The notes under the pieces are model-generated. The model saw only the letters and a program-made list of their open reading frames with translations, did not search any database and was not told where the DNA came from. Below are positions 24,206 to 37,147 of a stretch of DNA of 64,000 nt, piece by piece. Each line of letters opens with the position of its first letter. Position 1 is the stretch's first letter. Made by a program: the position numbers and the translations under genes. The DNA is from Ascaris suum (lineage: Eukaryota; Nematoda; Chromadorea; Rhabditida; Ascarididae), in the NCBI GenBank assembly GCA_013433145.1, contig CM024189.1, forward strand, positions 2,742,001 through 2,806,000, written 5' to 3'.

Positions 24206-27200
24206 ATGCGTTAATATAAACTCGACAAAAATAAGTCAACTTTAGCTCACTGAAATCTGCAAAAAAGGCGACTTAAAGAGTGGGTCCGCGTGCAAGTAAG
24301 GAAATGTGCTGAGGATGTGAATGTAAAAGTGAAGGGTATACACATCTCGTTGAGAGCGCATAACAAGTTCTTGTGACACTCCTATTGAAATCAGCACACG
24401 ATTAGTCCAGTGTTCGTTTCGATTTCATTCATAGATGCGTATACCAGTCGACTTGTCGAAGACGCTTCTGAAGGCTCTCAGAATGCGAAAAGGAAGTGAT
24501 GTGGACCTTTAACTGCCGAGCTGACTATTACATTCTGTCGTCTATAATGTCATCGCAACAGATGGTCGTTAGTGCGTTGTTCGTCCAGCTAGGTTCACTG
24601 CCCTCAATGTCGTTTCTACCCACTCATTCTTCATTACTCACCGTTCGTGCACTCACTCTTCCTCTACTCCTTCTACCTTCTTTTGCCAGTTCCTACCACT
24701 TATCTAGAAATCGTTTTTAAGTACTCATCTTTCTCTTTCTACTGAATTCTAGGTGGGATCACTGGCGATCAGTTCAGTTTAATAAATAATCCAATTTTTT
24801 TTAAAAATATTAGTTGAATAATAGAAATGTTGTTTTACATCAAAATCGCTTCTCTGAACACAACGATTACTAATGAATCGAATAGCAAATTGAAATTACT
24901 TTTTAAAGAATTGCTTCAATTTGATTACTACGCATATTTCTTCATAGAGAGAGAGCCCTAAAATATGCGTCTATAAGCGTTTATTTTTATGTTGACGAAA
25001 TTCTTTGCAATAATGCCTATGTATTGCTTGAAATTGAAGTTCCCCAAAAATTTTCAAATCTTTTCTCGAAGATTCTTCAAAAGTCGGCAAATTTCATCGA
25101 GCTACACATGAATTGCCGACGACTTGAGCACACACAAGATATTCGACTCAATTTTGAATTAAATGTGACAGTGTGACTTGGATAGAAATGGTATTGATTG
25201 AATGAAAAGTAGAATAAGGAATGAGCGGCGGGCACTTCAAACTTAGTTTTTGACCATCTAAGCGAAAGCATTTATCTATTATGCAACCGCTCAACAATTC
25301 TATTCTATGTCTTCCAGCATTGATGTTTTGCGCTTGTTAGCACAAAAAAAAAAAAGAAATTAAAGACTGAGAAGTCACTCATTGGATGAATATCTCTGGC
25401 TGAGAAGCCGGAAGTCTTCGGTCTCCTTTACTCTTCGCCCCTTTCTTTTCTGTTTATCTTATTATTATTATTTCAAATGCTCATTTAGTGCAGTTCATAT
25501 CAAACAATGAAACATCTTTCATGAAACAAAATAAATCAAAAGTAAAACCTTCAATTACAGGAACTCTACCTGTGATGACCATACATCCTTGCAAAAGAAC
25601 CTCCGCACTTCCAACAGGCCATTGGATGTGATGAATTGCTTCTCAGGTTTAACCACTGACACATAGCTGAAAGATACCTTTACAATGTTGTTCGTACAAA
25701 CTTAGATCAAGAACATTCGAGCAGCAAGTAAAACGCTTTAAGGAGTTTACTCTCTACCTTTAACAATTGAAAGATTGTAAATATCTACTTTCAGCAGTTT
25801 GGAGGTAAATTAAACGTGAAAATGCAGCTATAAATTTTCCTCTTTATACTGAGAGTACGCAAAATGTTCCGTGTTGAAAGTTTCCCATCATGAGATATGA
25901 CCACCGATTACCGGCTAAATTTAGGTAACGCACCAAAAGTGTTTGATATCGCTATAAAGTCACCCATCCAGGTTAAGGGCATTTGAAGTTCCAAGTGAAA
26001 TACTTCAAGAAACCTATTGTTTATTCCAGCAAATGGCAAGACATGAAGGTTTACATTTTTGGTGTCAGGTGGGCTTCTAATTCCCTCGCCGGTTTCAGAC
26101 TAATCCAGCAAAACCTGAGCAAAGAAATCTGAGCTATTTGACATATGGCGACTCCGACATAGTACAATTCCCCTTTACATACCAAGAAATACCATCAGGA
26201 TAGTTCTGAATTTTTCATAGAATCCGATGATTGTTCAACTCATCAGAGCGAAAAAAAGCCGAATTGGATCAGGCACAAAAATATTCAAACTCCGCCTGAT
26301 TTTCACTGAAATTCCAGTGCAAAATCGATTTATTTGAAGGAATCCGTAATATAATGATTGAACACTTGATAGTATAAAGGTCAGTATAGACGAGAGAATT
26401 GCGAAGCATAATAGGTCCATTGGATTTTTCATTTGCACGCTTTTGAAGCTTCACTAAATAGTGTAAACTTATGCAGAATAATTTTATAGCAATGCAGCAT
26501 TGTAGTCCGTTGTTATGAAATTACATCATTCGCGAAGCGGATTATAACGACGGCATATCTATGTTCAAACGTATGTGGATGTTTTTTCGATAGCCTGGCG
26601 GTTTCAACTGGTGAACCACTGATACTAAAACGGTGGAATTTGGCGGATATGATGCATATCCTGATGGACGATTTCTCATATCATTTTCATATTGGTCCAT
26701 CAAATTGGAAAAGAGTTATGAGTGTTGAAAAATGCGGAAAATTTTAACAGCCGCATTTGACAGCGATTTGATTTTCATTTTATACTGTTGTGGTCATAAG
26801 AATCTGGAGCTTCTAGAAGATTTATAACGAGCAATCATATCACCTTCAATATATGCATATTTTATTATTTGTTGACGCTTCATGAAGCAGGATGATTAGC
26901 TGAGCTAAATGCAAAATGCACTTATCGCGCCAACTCTTATTATATGCTTCTCCATTGTTTTGTCTTCTATCAGCTGGTTATTTCATAAGCGTTCTGAGCA
27001 AAATTGCACTAGGATATAGCCAAGGCTTTCTTAGAGATGTTACATGTGTGCTATAGCTGTCTGCGTTAAGAACGATCGACATGACTACTTCAGCATATCC
27101 GTTCTCACAGGTCATTTTGAATCTCACTTCTGATAAACGACAGTTTATCGTGACACGAAGGTAGCGCATGCTCTCGAACTAAGTCATGTGCTCTGCTAGT

Positions 27201-27217
27201 GAAGCGGACAATTCGAA
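24206..27217. other. Intergenic region upstream of the ML-domain gene
   Basis: No supported gene. A 63-codon minus-strand frame at 26978-27169 (RVTINCRLSEVRFKMTCENG...) has alternating hydrophobic/Cys character that resembles part of an extracellular beta-domain, but no splice sites or domain could be confirmed. Confidence 0.4.
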
Positions 27218-27224
27218 CTTTCAG
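27218..27224 (+). promoter_or_regulatory. Probable trans-splice acceptor directly before the ATG
   Basis: AACTTTCAG immediately abuts the ATG at 27225. The absence of a 5' UTR after the acceptor is common for SL1 trans-spliced nematode genes and decides the start codon over the in-frame ATG at 27186. Confidence 0.6.
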
Positions 27225-30200
27225 ATGGGACGGTGTTTGCACGGCTTGATTGCGCTGACAGCGACGTTGATCGGATTCTCGCTAGCGCAGTCGCCGTTGT
27301 CTCGTGCTTGGGAGGAGACGTTCCCAGGACAGACACCGTTCTGGGAAAAATACAACACCGGTCCTCATGGCGTTGTCATCCGCGGATGGCAATTCAGCCG
27401 ATGCGCTAGCGAACAGGTCTCTTACAAGAACAATTTCCCTTTCCTCAGGGTCACGCAATAAACATGCTTAATCACTTTTTCATTAAACTTAGGTTATTGC
27501 TAAATCATCTCGTAGTGGTGCAATCGTTGATCATTGATCGTTTTTACTGAGCGATCTGCCGGCATCTACCTATATTGCTAAACAACAAATCACCTCGAAG
27601 GTTCTCAAGGTTAAAAATTGTCGTTTTCGTTAAATCACGTTAGACTGGCATTAGATGATAAGGGGACGCTGATAAAAGAATTAGTCCCACGGAAATTTCA
27701 GCGTTGACTTGATCTCAGCTTCTTCACGAAGCAGAAATGATGTATTCGGTTCTATTGTGCATTACATTTTGAATGACTTAATCCAGAATTATTTCAGTAA
27801 GCATCTTCGTCATCCTCCATGTACTACAATAATTTATAGGGGTCGCATAGGTTAATTTACATAGTGATTGCAGTAATAATTAAGGCAGTCAATGGCATAC
27901 GTTAATTAGGTTGTCGAATATTTAGTGGACGAATTACGTCGTCAACGTGTCTAATATTGTTATTTGGCCCGACTATCCACGCTTTCCTGGACCGATCTTC
28001 TTCAACGTAACGATGGATGTAAGCGAAGACCTGCCCGTTGAGCGAGTCGAGATGGATCTAGAGGTACGTGTTCCTATCGTTTTATGAAGAGGCATCTTAA
28101 TTGTCCAGTTAGTCCTGTCTTTTGAGACTGGCTGATGTATTGATTTGCAGTTTCACTTTTTTATTTGAAATGGACGGAGTGAAACAGTCCAATAAAAAGC
28201 GTCAAGCCGAATACATGTCCGGTTGCTTATTTGTTGTTCATTTGTAACAATTGTTTTTCATGATGCTGTTCCAATTAAACAGGAATGGCAAGCGTGGACA
28301 GTTGAAATTGTCTAATGGATTTTGATGAAGTGATACATATTTTGTGGGATCTGCTTTAGTGATAGTAGCTGTGATAAGCAACATGTCTGAATAGATATCA
28401 GAATTCAATGAATAGCTTCTTCGTGCCGATTAATTTTAAAGAAATTTGCAGCTTTCACATACAAAACTAGGAAGCACTTCAATGGTGCGCCATTAGGAGA
28501 AGAAGTACTCAAAGCAACTTTGCTAGCTCGCCTTTTAAAAGAGCGAACATTCACATGCGATTCGTTACATTTTATGTCGCCTTATCTGGACCATTAATAG
28601 AGCTTGACCATTCCAGCTCGAAGGAAGGAATTACCTTATTTAAGTGGTTCGCGCTTGTTCACATGGTTCCATATAATCACTTGCTTCTCACTTTCGAGCT
28701 GTCCTGACTGTGTTTCTATGTGCGTGGCTGTCAAATATAACCCGGCGAAGCTTTCCTATGCGCAGCCCACCCGAACTCAGAATAATCTCAGTTAGGGATT
28801 TTCCGTTCTTCAAAAAATATGCGTACCTCGCATTTTGAAGCCGGTGATTGCGGTGAGTCACGGTGAAAAAAAACAGTTGGAGATATTCTGAAAAGGTTTT
28901 GATGTATTAATGTGCTAAATAAAGGTAGCGTTTAGGTGCGTCATGCAGTGACCAATAAACAAGGATCGAAAGGTTGGCAGGTGATTCCGTGCCAGGGATG
29001 GAATATTATCGATGGATGCGATGGCGTTGGATCGTGGTTCGCCGTTTAGTTTTTCGTTTCTCTCAAATGAATAAAAACGAAAGCGAGACAATGCACTAAG
29101 AACAAACAAAAGACCCTACGTCATCTTACTATCCTCCATTCAAACTGTCACTTCATTCCTGTTGCTTTTAATGAACGAAACGAAGTGCGTCAACAATGTG
29201 CTCCCTATCAAACACTGCGCAAATTTATCTACACATAGATGTTTCGGATTAAAACTTTACGAGCAGCATTTTTAATTGTTTGGAGAGCGAGTTTTGAAGC
29301 GATCATACGGATCAGCGAAAAAAAATTATCGAGGGACAATCACCGATTATATTAGAAGTAAAGAAATTCAAAACTGGATTCCAGTGGAGGGATCCCGGGC
29401 GAAGAACTTAGCAATATCTTCAATGCCCACACAACATCCCATCAACTAGCTTGCTAGCCGCACAACGAGCGGTATTTGCATGCAATATTCTGCAACTTTT
29501 TCGATTAGTATGAGAGAAGATAGGGAGAAGAGGTGGATATCCTTCTAGCACATGAAATGACGTCGTCATAATCCCCTTCTTTACAGAAATCGCTGAAGTT
29601 TAATTTCGTACTTAGTGGAATTGAACGTGCAGTTGAGAGGTCTTTCCATTAAAAAAAAAACAATTTAAAATGACATAACAGTGGTTTGAAAGGAATCAAT
29701 TGAAGCCGGTATTGTGATATGTTGGAGAAGTGTCGAGAAGCGGTCAAATCGGCGGACAAATATGTTACGGACAGAAAAGCTCAAGATTTTTTGCGACAAA
29801 ATAGGCTTTGTCCTCCACCGAAAGGTCATTGGACGATGACATTCAGCAAAGTTTTCACCACCGAAGATTTGCCGAAAAGTTTCTTCGGACCTTTGCAGTC
29901 GGTTAGCTTCTCTTTAAATCATATTTAATGAGACCATACTCGTTCGGCGAGCGGTTATTTCAACTAACAACTCCGTAAAAGCAACCAAAACTTAGCGGAA
30001 ATGGAACACCTTTATAGATGGTATAGTTGGTTGATTAATGATGATGTAAAATTAAGTGGGAAAATTCCCTCCAGATTCATTGCTATGAGTTAAAATCGAT
30101 AATCGCTTAAGAAGTTGACTCGGTTTGTCGGCCAAAAAAAATCCACTACTACTTTCGAACTATTCATAGAATTAAAAAAAAGTTTTTTTTTTCTTCAACA

Positions 30201-30319
30201 GGTCTTGCATGAGTAGTGGATTGGAAAAAAAGTGATTAAAGTTTTTAGTAAATTTCAATCGAGAAGAGTGCCTATCTTTGCGGGCTATATAATGTTTGGA
30301 TGTTGGGTGAACGTTTTTT

Positions 30320-30375
<56 letters not shown>

Positions 30376-31395
30376 AAAGAGCGAAAGCAAATGTTCTTAA
30401 TGCTACGATGGATTTTTTTCATAGGTGGTATGCTCTTTTTCTCTTTAAAATATCGCAAAAAAAAAGCTTGTTAAGCTAGTATATTTTATAAGAGACTAGA
30501 GCAATATCGAGAATCTGTGATGAAATATAAGGAAATTAGAATATTACGATGAATATTGAAATATTTGTTGAATATTTCAGAACGAATATTGGTTGACATT
30601 TTCATTCACAGACGGTAAAGATAAGAAGTTGGGTTGTGCGCGTCTTTGGGTGGACGTTTGCAAATATCATCTACAAGTGAGTTTTCAATATTTTTGTTTC
30701 CATGAGATCTTTCTTATCTCGCTTTTAGTATCTAAAAGATTTTATAAAATTAACACTAACGGATCATTGTCGGCAAAATTTTATGAATCTTTATAACGTT
30801 TCATAGTGAAGACAAACCTTGCAAATTCGATGACCATTGCCGAAATTTCAATGTGGCCAATGGTCAGTGCAAAATGTTGCAACTGAACTAGCACGTGAAT
30901 CGACTTCAGACATATGCATCTACTGATCGAATTATCATACGTTTAGAGCGTCATGCACTCAGGCTCGCTGAGGTCATTATACTCAAAACTTGTTGCTGCT
31001 TGAAATACAAACGTGCCTATTTGATATGGAAAATCATATAGATAAAACAGAATAATCCCAATAAACTCTTCATTTCGAAATGTGACCATTGTAATAGGTC
31101 ATCGATGATTGGATATATACTACAAATGTTATGCTTATTGGCCAAACGTTGGAGTTAGATTTGGAAAATAGAGAGAATGAGATTGGTGGAGGAAACTTTA
31201 GAAATATTTTCCATTAGAAAAAAAAATGGAATAAATAAACAACAAGTTGATTTATGATAAAGTATCGACATATACAAATTTTATTATTTATTTCAGGATA
31301 AGCAACAGAAATGTTTACGAGATCCGAATGCGTTTAAGAATTTTATCAACGAGATTAGCAGTCAAGCAGAGCAAATTAGGAATCGTGGTCGATGA
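27225..31395 (+). CDS. Secreted ML-domain protein, GM2-activator-like
   Basis: Predicted extracellular or lysosomal lipid-binding protein of the MD-2-related lipid recognition (ML) family, GM2-activator branch. Proposed exons: 27225-27416, 27926-28063, 29587-29639, 29706-29901, 30581-30676 and 31297-31395, giving 257 residues with consistent phases. Residues 1-22 form a signal peptide (hydrophobic LIALTATLIGFSLAQ). The first domain Cys is C60 (WQFSRC), then a beta-strand region with N-glycosylation sequons at N71 and N91 and the PGPIFFNVTMDV strand. RYCDML (C131) parallels FCDVLDML of GM2A, C163-PPPKGHW parallels the C-x-x-P-x-K-x-G-x-Y stretch, and DGKDKKLGC (C212) matches the family's SSGKRLGC. 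Seven Cys lie in the mature chain. Exon 3 and its junctions (weak TTGAAG acceptor at 29705) are the least certain; the other exons are solid. A poly(A) signal lies at 31562. Confidence 0.75.
30323..30374. repeat. (GA)n microsatellite
   Basis: About 26 GA units with one GG interruption, in the intron between exons 4 and 5 of the ML-domain gene. Confidence 0.97.
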
Positions 31396-31561
31396 TTCCG
31401 TTCGTATTGTCCATTTTGTTTCGAATATTATTTATTGCGAGAAAGAAAAAACAATTTTTCCCCTCCCTCCGATATTGTATCTATTTCAATATGCGAGTCA
31501 AGATTCTATTAGCGTTCAATGTAAACGTCTCATTTGGATTAATTTGCTGAAAATATAAGCG

Positions 31562-31567
31562 AATAAA
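31562..31567 (+). terminator. Poly(A) signal of the ML-domain gene
   Basis: AATAAA 167 bases after the stop codon. Confidence 0.5.
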
Positions 31568-34532
31568 AGAAAAATCGCAAATTGATGAAATCAACAAAAG
31601 AGTTGAGAAAAAATAATTTCTGCTTTATGCTCTCGTTGAGAAAATTTCTACATAACTTTACAATTATAAACATAAACGTTGTAATATTTGGAATTTTTTT
31701 CTTTTTTTTAGCACAAATAAGAAGGAAACAATTCAGAAATGGAGTTTTAATATGAAACTTCTTAGAATAATACGCTGAAAGAATTTGGAGGTAAAATTCA
31801 CATAGAGGAGGCAAATATTTATATAAAAGTTGCAAACATTGCGTTAAGATAACGATTATCCCGATGTGGAAATTATTGTTGTGCTATGATGTTGGTTTCA
31901 GTTTTTGTACCTTGCAAATGTGCTCTCAATGATTTTTTTAAACAGCACCTATTTATTAAATATTTGATTGTGATGACGTCATATGCGGTGAATTTGCATA
32001 TTATCGCCCTTTAATGAAATTAAACATCAACCACAATTTTCCACAGTACATTTGCATATGACATCAATGATATTATAAACGACTAAACTAAATTTTTTTG
32101 TGAGTTGTACGGAGTGGATTAGAGCAAACCGCGTCAAAAATTCTTTCGGCGCTTCGGAAACATCATGCGAAGTAATCGATACAATTAATCGCTCTCTGTA
32201 CATATAGATTTTTTCCCAAAAAAGTCACTTCCGGTGCGACAAGTGATCTGAAACTTTGCATGTTAGCAATAACCTGGCATTTTGAGACGACTAATAAAAA
32301 AAAATTGCACGTTTGCACGACAATCTTAAGGGCTTTTTGTGATGCACCTGCACCACTTGAAAAACTTGGTGCGCTGTGCAAGTTACAGTAATACTGCGTC
32401 CGCTTGTGCGACATAAGCGCCGCTCGGTTCGCTGTTCGCAACGGGTTTGCCCAGACTCTCTACTATCTCACCTAGGAAATCCGATTTTGCCCTTTTTTTT
32501 TCTGTAGTTAGACTTGACCTGTTCTTTACTCATATGCAGTTTTCTTTATTGCTCTGTGAGTAAGAATCAATTCTCCGTTCTGAAGCTGGTGAGGACAACA
32601 AACAGCGAAGGGAACTGGGCAGAGTTCGAGACAAATAATATTGTGCTCTTAGTGTGTTGCATATACAAGTCATAACTTCACGAGGAGCTGGTAGCTATAT
32701 TAGTTTGATTGTCAGTGATTTGCCAGTAACGAGGAGTTATACTGGGCTTTGATGTTGGCCATACTGCTGCCGGTCGCTTATGACTTGTCATTGCTCGTGA
32801 AGGCGTACATGGCTTGGTTATTAGCCCAATAGACCTGACCAACAACGATAATTCATACCTGGCTTGCTTATCATGCATGACTTTGGTCCAGATCCATTAT
32901 ATATTGGGGGTATTGATCACGTACACATATATATTTCTTGACGTGCAGGAGAACACCGAGGGGATTTGCTTTGACTGCGAATTTTGATCAGGTCGCAAAA
33001 TGGGTTTTGTGTGGAAGGAAAATACTTACAATATTTTTGAAGTCTGTGAATTCTGAACGCTGAATTGGAGGCTTTAGGATTACAGTGTCCACAAAGAAGC
33101 ATTTTGGAAGAATTAGCGCGACCCATATTCCCAAGTAGGGTATTTTTTGCTGTGGTTATAGTCTTCTATGTTTCTTCGTTTCAGTCACGCTGCGTGACTT
33201 CGGGCTGTGGTAATGCCTGTCTTCTAAGCGAAGCGGAACGCTCTTGCCTGTATTTGTTATTGCGAAGGCGGCACGACTCTTTCAGTCAACATCCGTGAAC
33301 TTGACCCGAAGCTTTAAGCATCGCTTTGTGCTGAGTTAACGTAGGAGGTTTCTGTGGAATGCAGAAGGCGGTGGAACAAAGCCCGAAGAGCGCCGAAATG
33401 CAATAACGGGTGGAGTTTTTTAAGAATGGTGCTTTCAAGTTCTTCTGATGCCTTCCTCGTCGAAATTGGGTTTCTTTTCACCATCCCAACCTGCTCGCTT
33501 ATAATTCACCTCTATCAGAAGTACAGTCGGCGGCGCCATAAGGAAAGGCTTGGAGGATGCTCTTGTCGTGATGAATATACGTTAGAGTGCGGCTAGGTGC
33601 AAAGACTTACACAGAATTTTCTGATATGGAAGGTTGGGTGAAACTGCAAAAAAACTGGCAATGTGCTGAATTTGAAACGCTGACGAACTTCCAAGATTTC
33701 AGGGATTCATTTTCAAAACCAGCAATTACAAGAATTGTGTCGCACTCCAAAAACATTCGCTTAGAGATTCAAACTGTCAGTGAGCACATCTTCTCTTCTT
33801 CTCTCCTCTCCCTTTACCCGCCTTCCCACCTCCCCTCCACAATTCTCTCCCTACTCACGGACGAAGGGGATGGGATAACGCGCGTTCCAGCGCAGGTTGG
33901 ACAACCGATCCGAGTTGAGTTGAGGCTCGTAGCCTGACATAGTTTGACTGATTTCTGTCTGGCAATGGGTTTAAACCAGTCCAGGTGACTGCTACTGTGA
34001 CCTAGATAACACTTAACACAGGTTCTGATACAGCTAGAAGGTTTTTTAGAGAAAGGGAGATGGACGGCATAAGTTTTTGAGGATTGTGACCCTGTGACTG
34101 CCAAAAAGAGAACTTCACAATGCGGAAAAGAGCATGGGAAAGGAAGGTTGTTTAGCCAGGGTTTCCCTTAATACCGTTTGCGGGTTCACAGCATGGCCTT
34201 AAAAAACTGCGGTGTTTCATCACATAGTAGTTCATTCTTACAAAGGGTTGCCGAAATCGCTGGGATTTATACATTGTTGTCTATACTTTTCTTATCGTCG
34301 CATATGCAATGTACCGATATCTGCTCTATTCACATATTGATCTGAGTCCAACACCTGGATATTGTCATTTTTGTTTTGGCCGCCCATTAGCACAGGTAGT
34401 GCCAGGTAGACTTTTTAGACGTGAACTTCGCCAGGTATATACTGCGATGTGAATGTGCTGCTTATTGTTTTGTCGGAAATTTACGCGCGTTTGGCTAGAA
34501 TGAATAGTGCTGTGAAGTGATACTATCCAAAG
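31568..34532. other. Intergenic region between the ML-domain gene and the bL17m gene
   Basis: About 3 kb. Two more POU octamers (ATTTGCAT) lie at 31992 and 32050. The 32.3-34.1 kb part is richer in G and C and has several 60-117 codon frames on both strands (for example 33587-33937 plus) without recognisable motifs, possibly repeat-derived. No gene supported. Confidence 0.4.
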
Positions 34533-37066
34533 ATGGCTGGCTCGTCACGTATTGCCTCCTCTTTACCGAGGATTCGTGCAACGATTGGACATATACCGCA
34601 AAGGCTGAAAACCGAACGTATTGACATTAGCAGATCCCGTCTTGAGGTTGGTTGCTTTCCATCTCTTTCTGAATCTCTGTGGAGTGAGTTTCCTTGAAAG
34701 TTGGGAGGGGAAGGGAGTGCGAGGTGCATCGAAGACCCTCTCCTCATTGAGCGAATTATGCAGCGATGAGGTGCTAGAATCGTTGCAACAGTAAATATTT
34801 CTGCGGTTGCTATTAACGAGTACAATCATTTTCTTGCACATCAACTTACAGTCTGGAAAAACAAAACTGGGGGGAGGGGAGGAGGCGAAGGGGAGGGTTG
34901 CCCAATCCGGAATTCGCCCGGAACGACTGGTCAATCCTCAAATTACTTCCTAAAACCGGAAGTTGTTTCTGACGTCTATTCGTTGGGCAAGTGGAATTTT
35001 TTCTTTGGTCATGGGACGTGTAATTGTATTTACAACTGAAACAAGTGGAGAAGAGTACAGGATCTATATGTGAAAAGCGCCCAGAAGCACAAAAATGATT
35101 TATTTATCCAAAAACTTATCCTCATAGTTTTTTTTTTGCATACTTGAGAAGTTTGTTGCCGTTCAATGTTTATTTTTATTTATTTTTTGCTGACCACACA
35201 GCAAATGCAGGTCCTGATTTAATTAATAAACGGCGCATTGGGTTTGATCCAACCAGCTAGCGGCTTTTCAAGAATTTCTGCAGCAATATGGGGGAAGGGT
35301 TATTATTCTTGTAATCTCACCATTTTGGAAGTGCATATCTGTGACAAGTGCTGATGGTAGTGCTATTTAGACTTATTATCTCTTAGTATCTGCAAATAAT
35401 GAAAGCTTTTATCGAAAGGTAAATGCCCCTCTTCTTAAAAAAAGACCGGCTTCCATAAGGCTTTTGAAAATGTGTTTTTTGCATTGCAATACAAAACACC
35501 TTACAGTCATATGGTTGATGCGTTTACCTGCCCATCGCTGCACTTCCCATATGTTTATGACTCGTTCACTCATCCATTCGTATATTTGTTTGTAGAGTTT
35601 TTTTCCATATCTGCGAGTAAAACTTAAGGCTCGAAACTTTGTTTGCTTAATCGTTGACTCGAAACAACTCCAAATGCTTAACATTTTCATCAGTTAATTA
35701 TTGGAACTAAGTGCCTGTTGGTGTTCAATGTCTAGTGACACTTTCGAATTCTCTCATTTGCTTCTGAGATTGACGTCTCGGGTATGCTTCACAGAAATAA
35801 ATAGTTTCTAGACAGCATTTTTTACTTGTTACTTACTTCTTGAAATCAAAAAGTAAGTCTCTGCGTTAATGATTCAAGTGCTCTTGATTGGTACCGGTTG
35901 CTTCCTAACGTTACCTTCTTTTCATTACTTACTACGTAAGACCGACGTAATCCATGATACCTTGTCAGCTGTTGCAGGTGGAGGGTAGTGTTCGTTGAAA
36001 GATATATTTGCTGCCTAATGGCGTCTTTTGCAATCGCATTGATTGCCCATTACTTACTACTTTAGACTGAAATGTAATGTTTGCAATTCGTGGCATTTTT
36101 CTTATAGAATCGATTCCTTAGAAAATTTTTTGTGCTGTCTTAAAGCAAGATATGGAACATTCTGAACTGTTTCACCGTTGATGTTTTTTGGCTGATTTTT
36201 TACAATCTACTCTGCTTTGATAGTGGATCAGCTGTAGCGCTATTGGTCTCACCAATGTTTTTTTTGTGGACTTTTGTTCCAACCGTTTCCTTCATGCGTC
36301 ATCTTACTATATTTGTGTGTATTGAATTTGTGTTCTGTAGTATCTTGGGGGCCAGTTCTCGCGCTATTGTATGACGGCGAATCGCTGTGGCTGAGCACAG
36401 CACCTCCTTGCCCATGCTGATCCGCATGTTGGCCAATCCCCATTGCGGATCCGTGCATCGGCCAGCTCTCTTTCTCTTCTCACTACACCCGAACTCACCC
36501 TTCACCATAGTTGCAAGCACTTCGTAACAGTCATTCATTCTTATGCTTTGGCAAAGTTGCTCACCTATTTCAGATTCTGAGGCGTCTCGTGACTCGTTTG
36601 GTGAGAGAGGAGCGATGTGAGTTTCCACTGAATCGCGCAGTAGAAGTTCGGCAGTACATGGAAAGGGTTAATATTAAGTTCATTTGGATCGGCAGGTGAT
36701 ATCTTTCCTGCGGACGAGAATGACTGCATTGGACACTCTTGGTGATAAAAGATTTTCTGCAGTTTAGCGTATGCAAGGTGGTCTATAAACGGAACTGCAA
36801 ATGTCATTTAACTGCAGGTGATATCCCCGGTTTAAAATTATATAAAGTTTTAAGGAAACGTTTTCTTCAAGTAAGAGAATTTAGTTGAGAGGGAGACTGT
36901 CTTTCTGCTAAAGTTTAGCAACTCACTGTAGCAGTAAGTAGCACATATAGACGGCTGTGTATAAATTCCTGTATACACATATACAACATACGCACGAAAT
37001 GGTCATGAAGTTCATGTTATTATCATGAAGGAGGAGAGTTGGGGTCATGAGCGTCGATATTGGGTT

Positions 37067-37147
<81 letters not shown>

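Noticed and set aside
27186..27188. In-frame ATG upstream of the ML-domain gene
   Set aside because: A TTTCAG acceptor directly before the ATG at 27225 and the signal peptide beginning there favour 27225.
30172..30390. Leu-Ser repeat ORF on the minus strand
   Set aside because: Translation of the (GA)n microsatellite.
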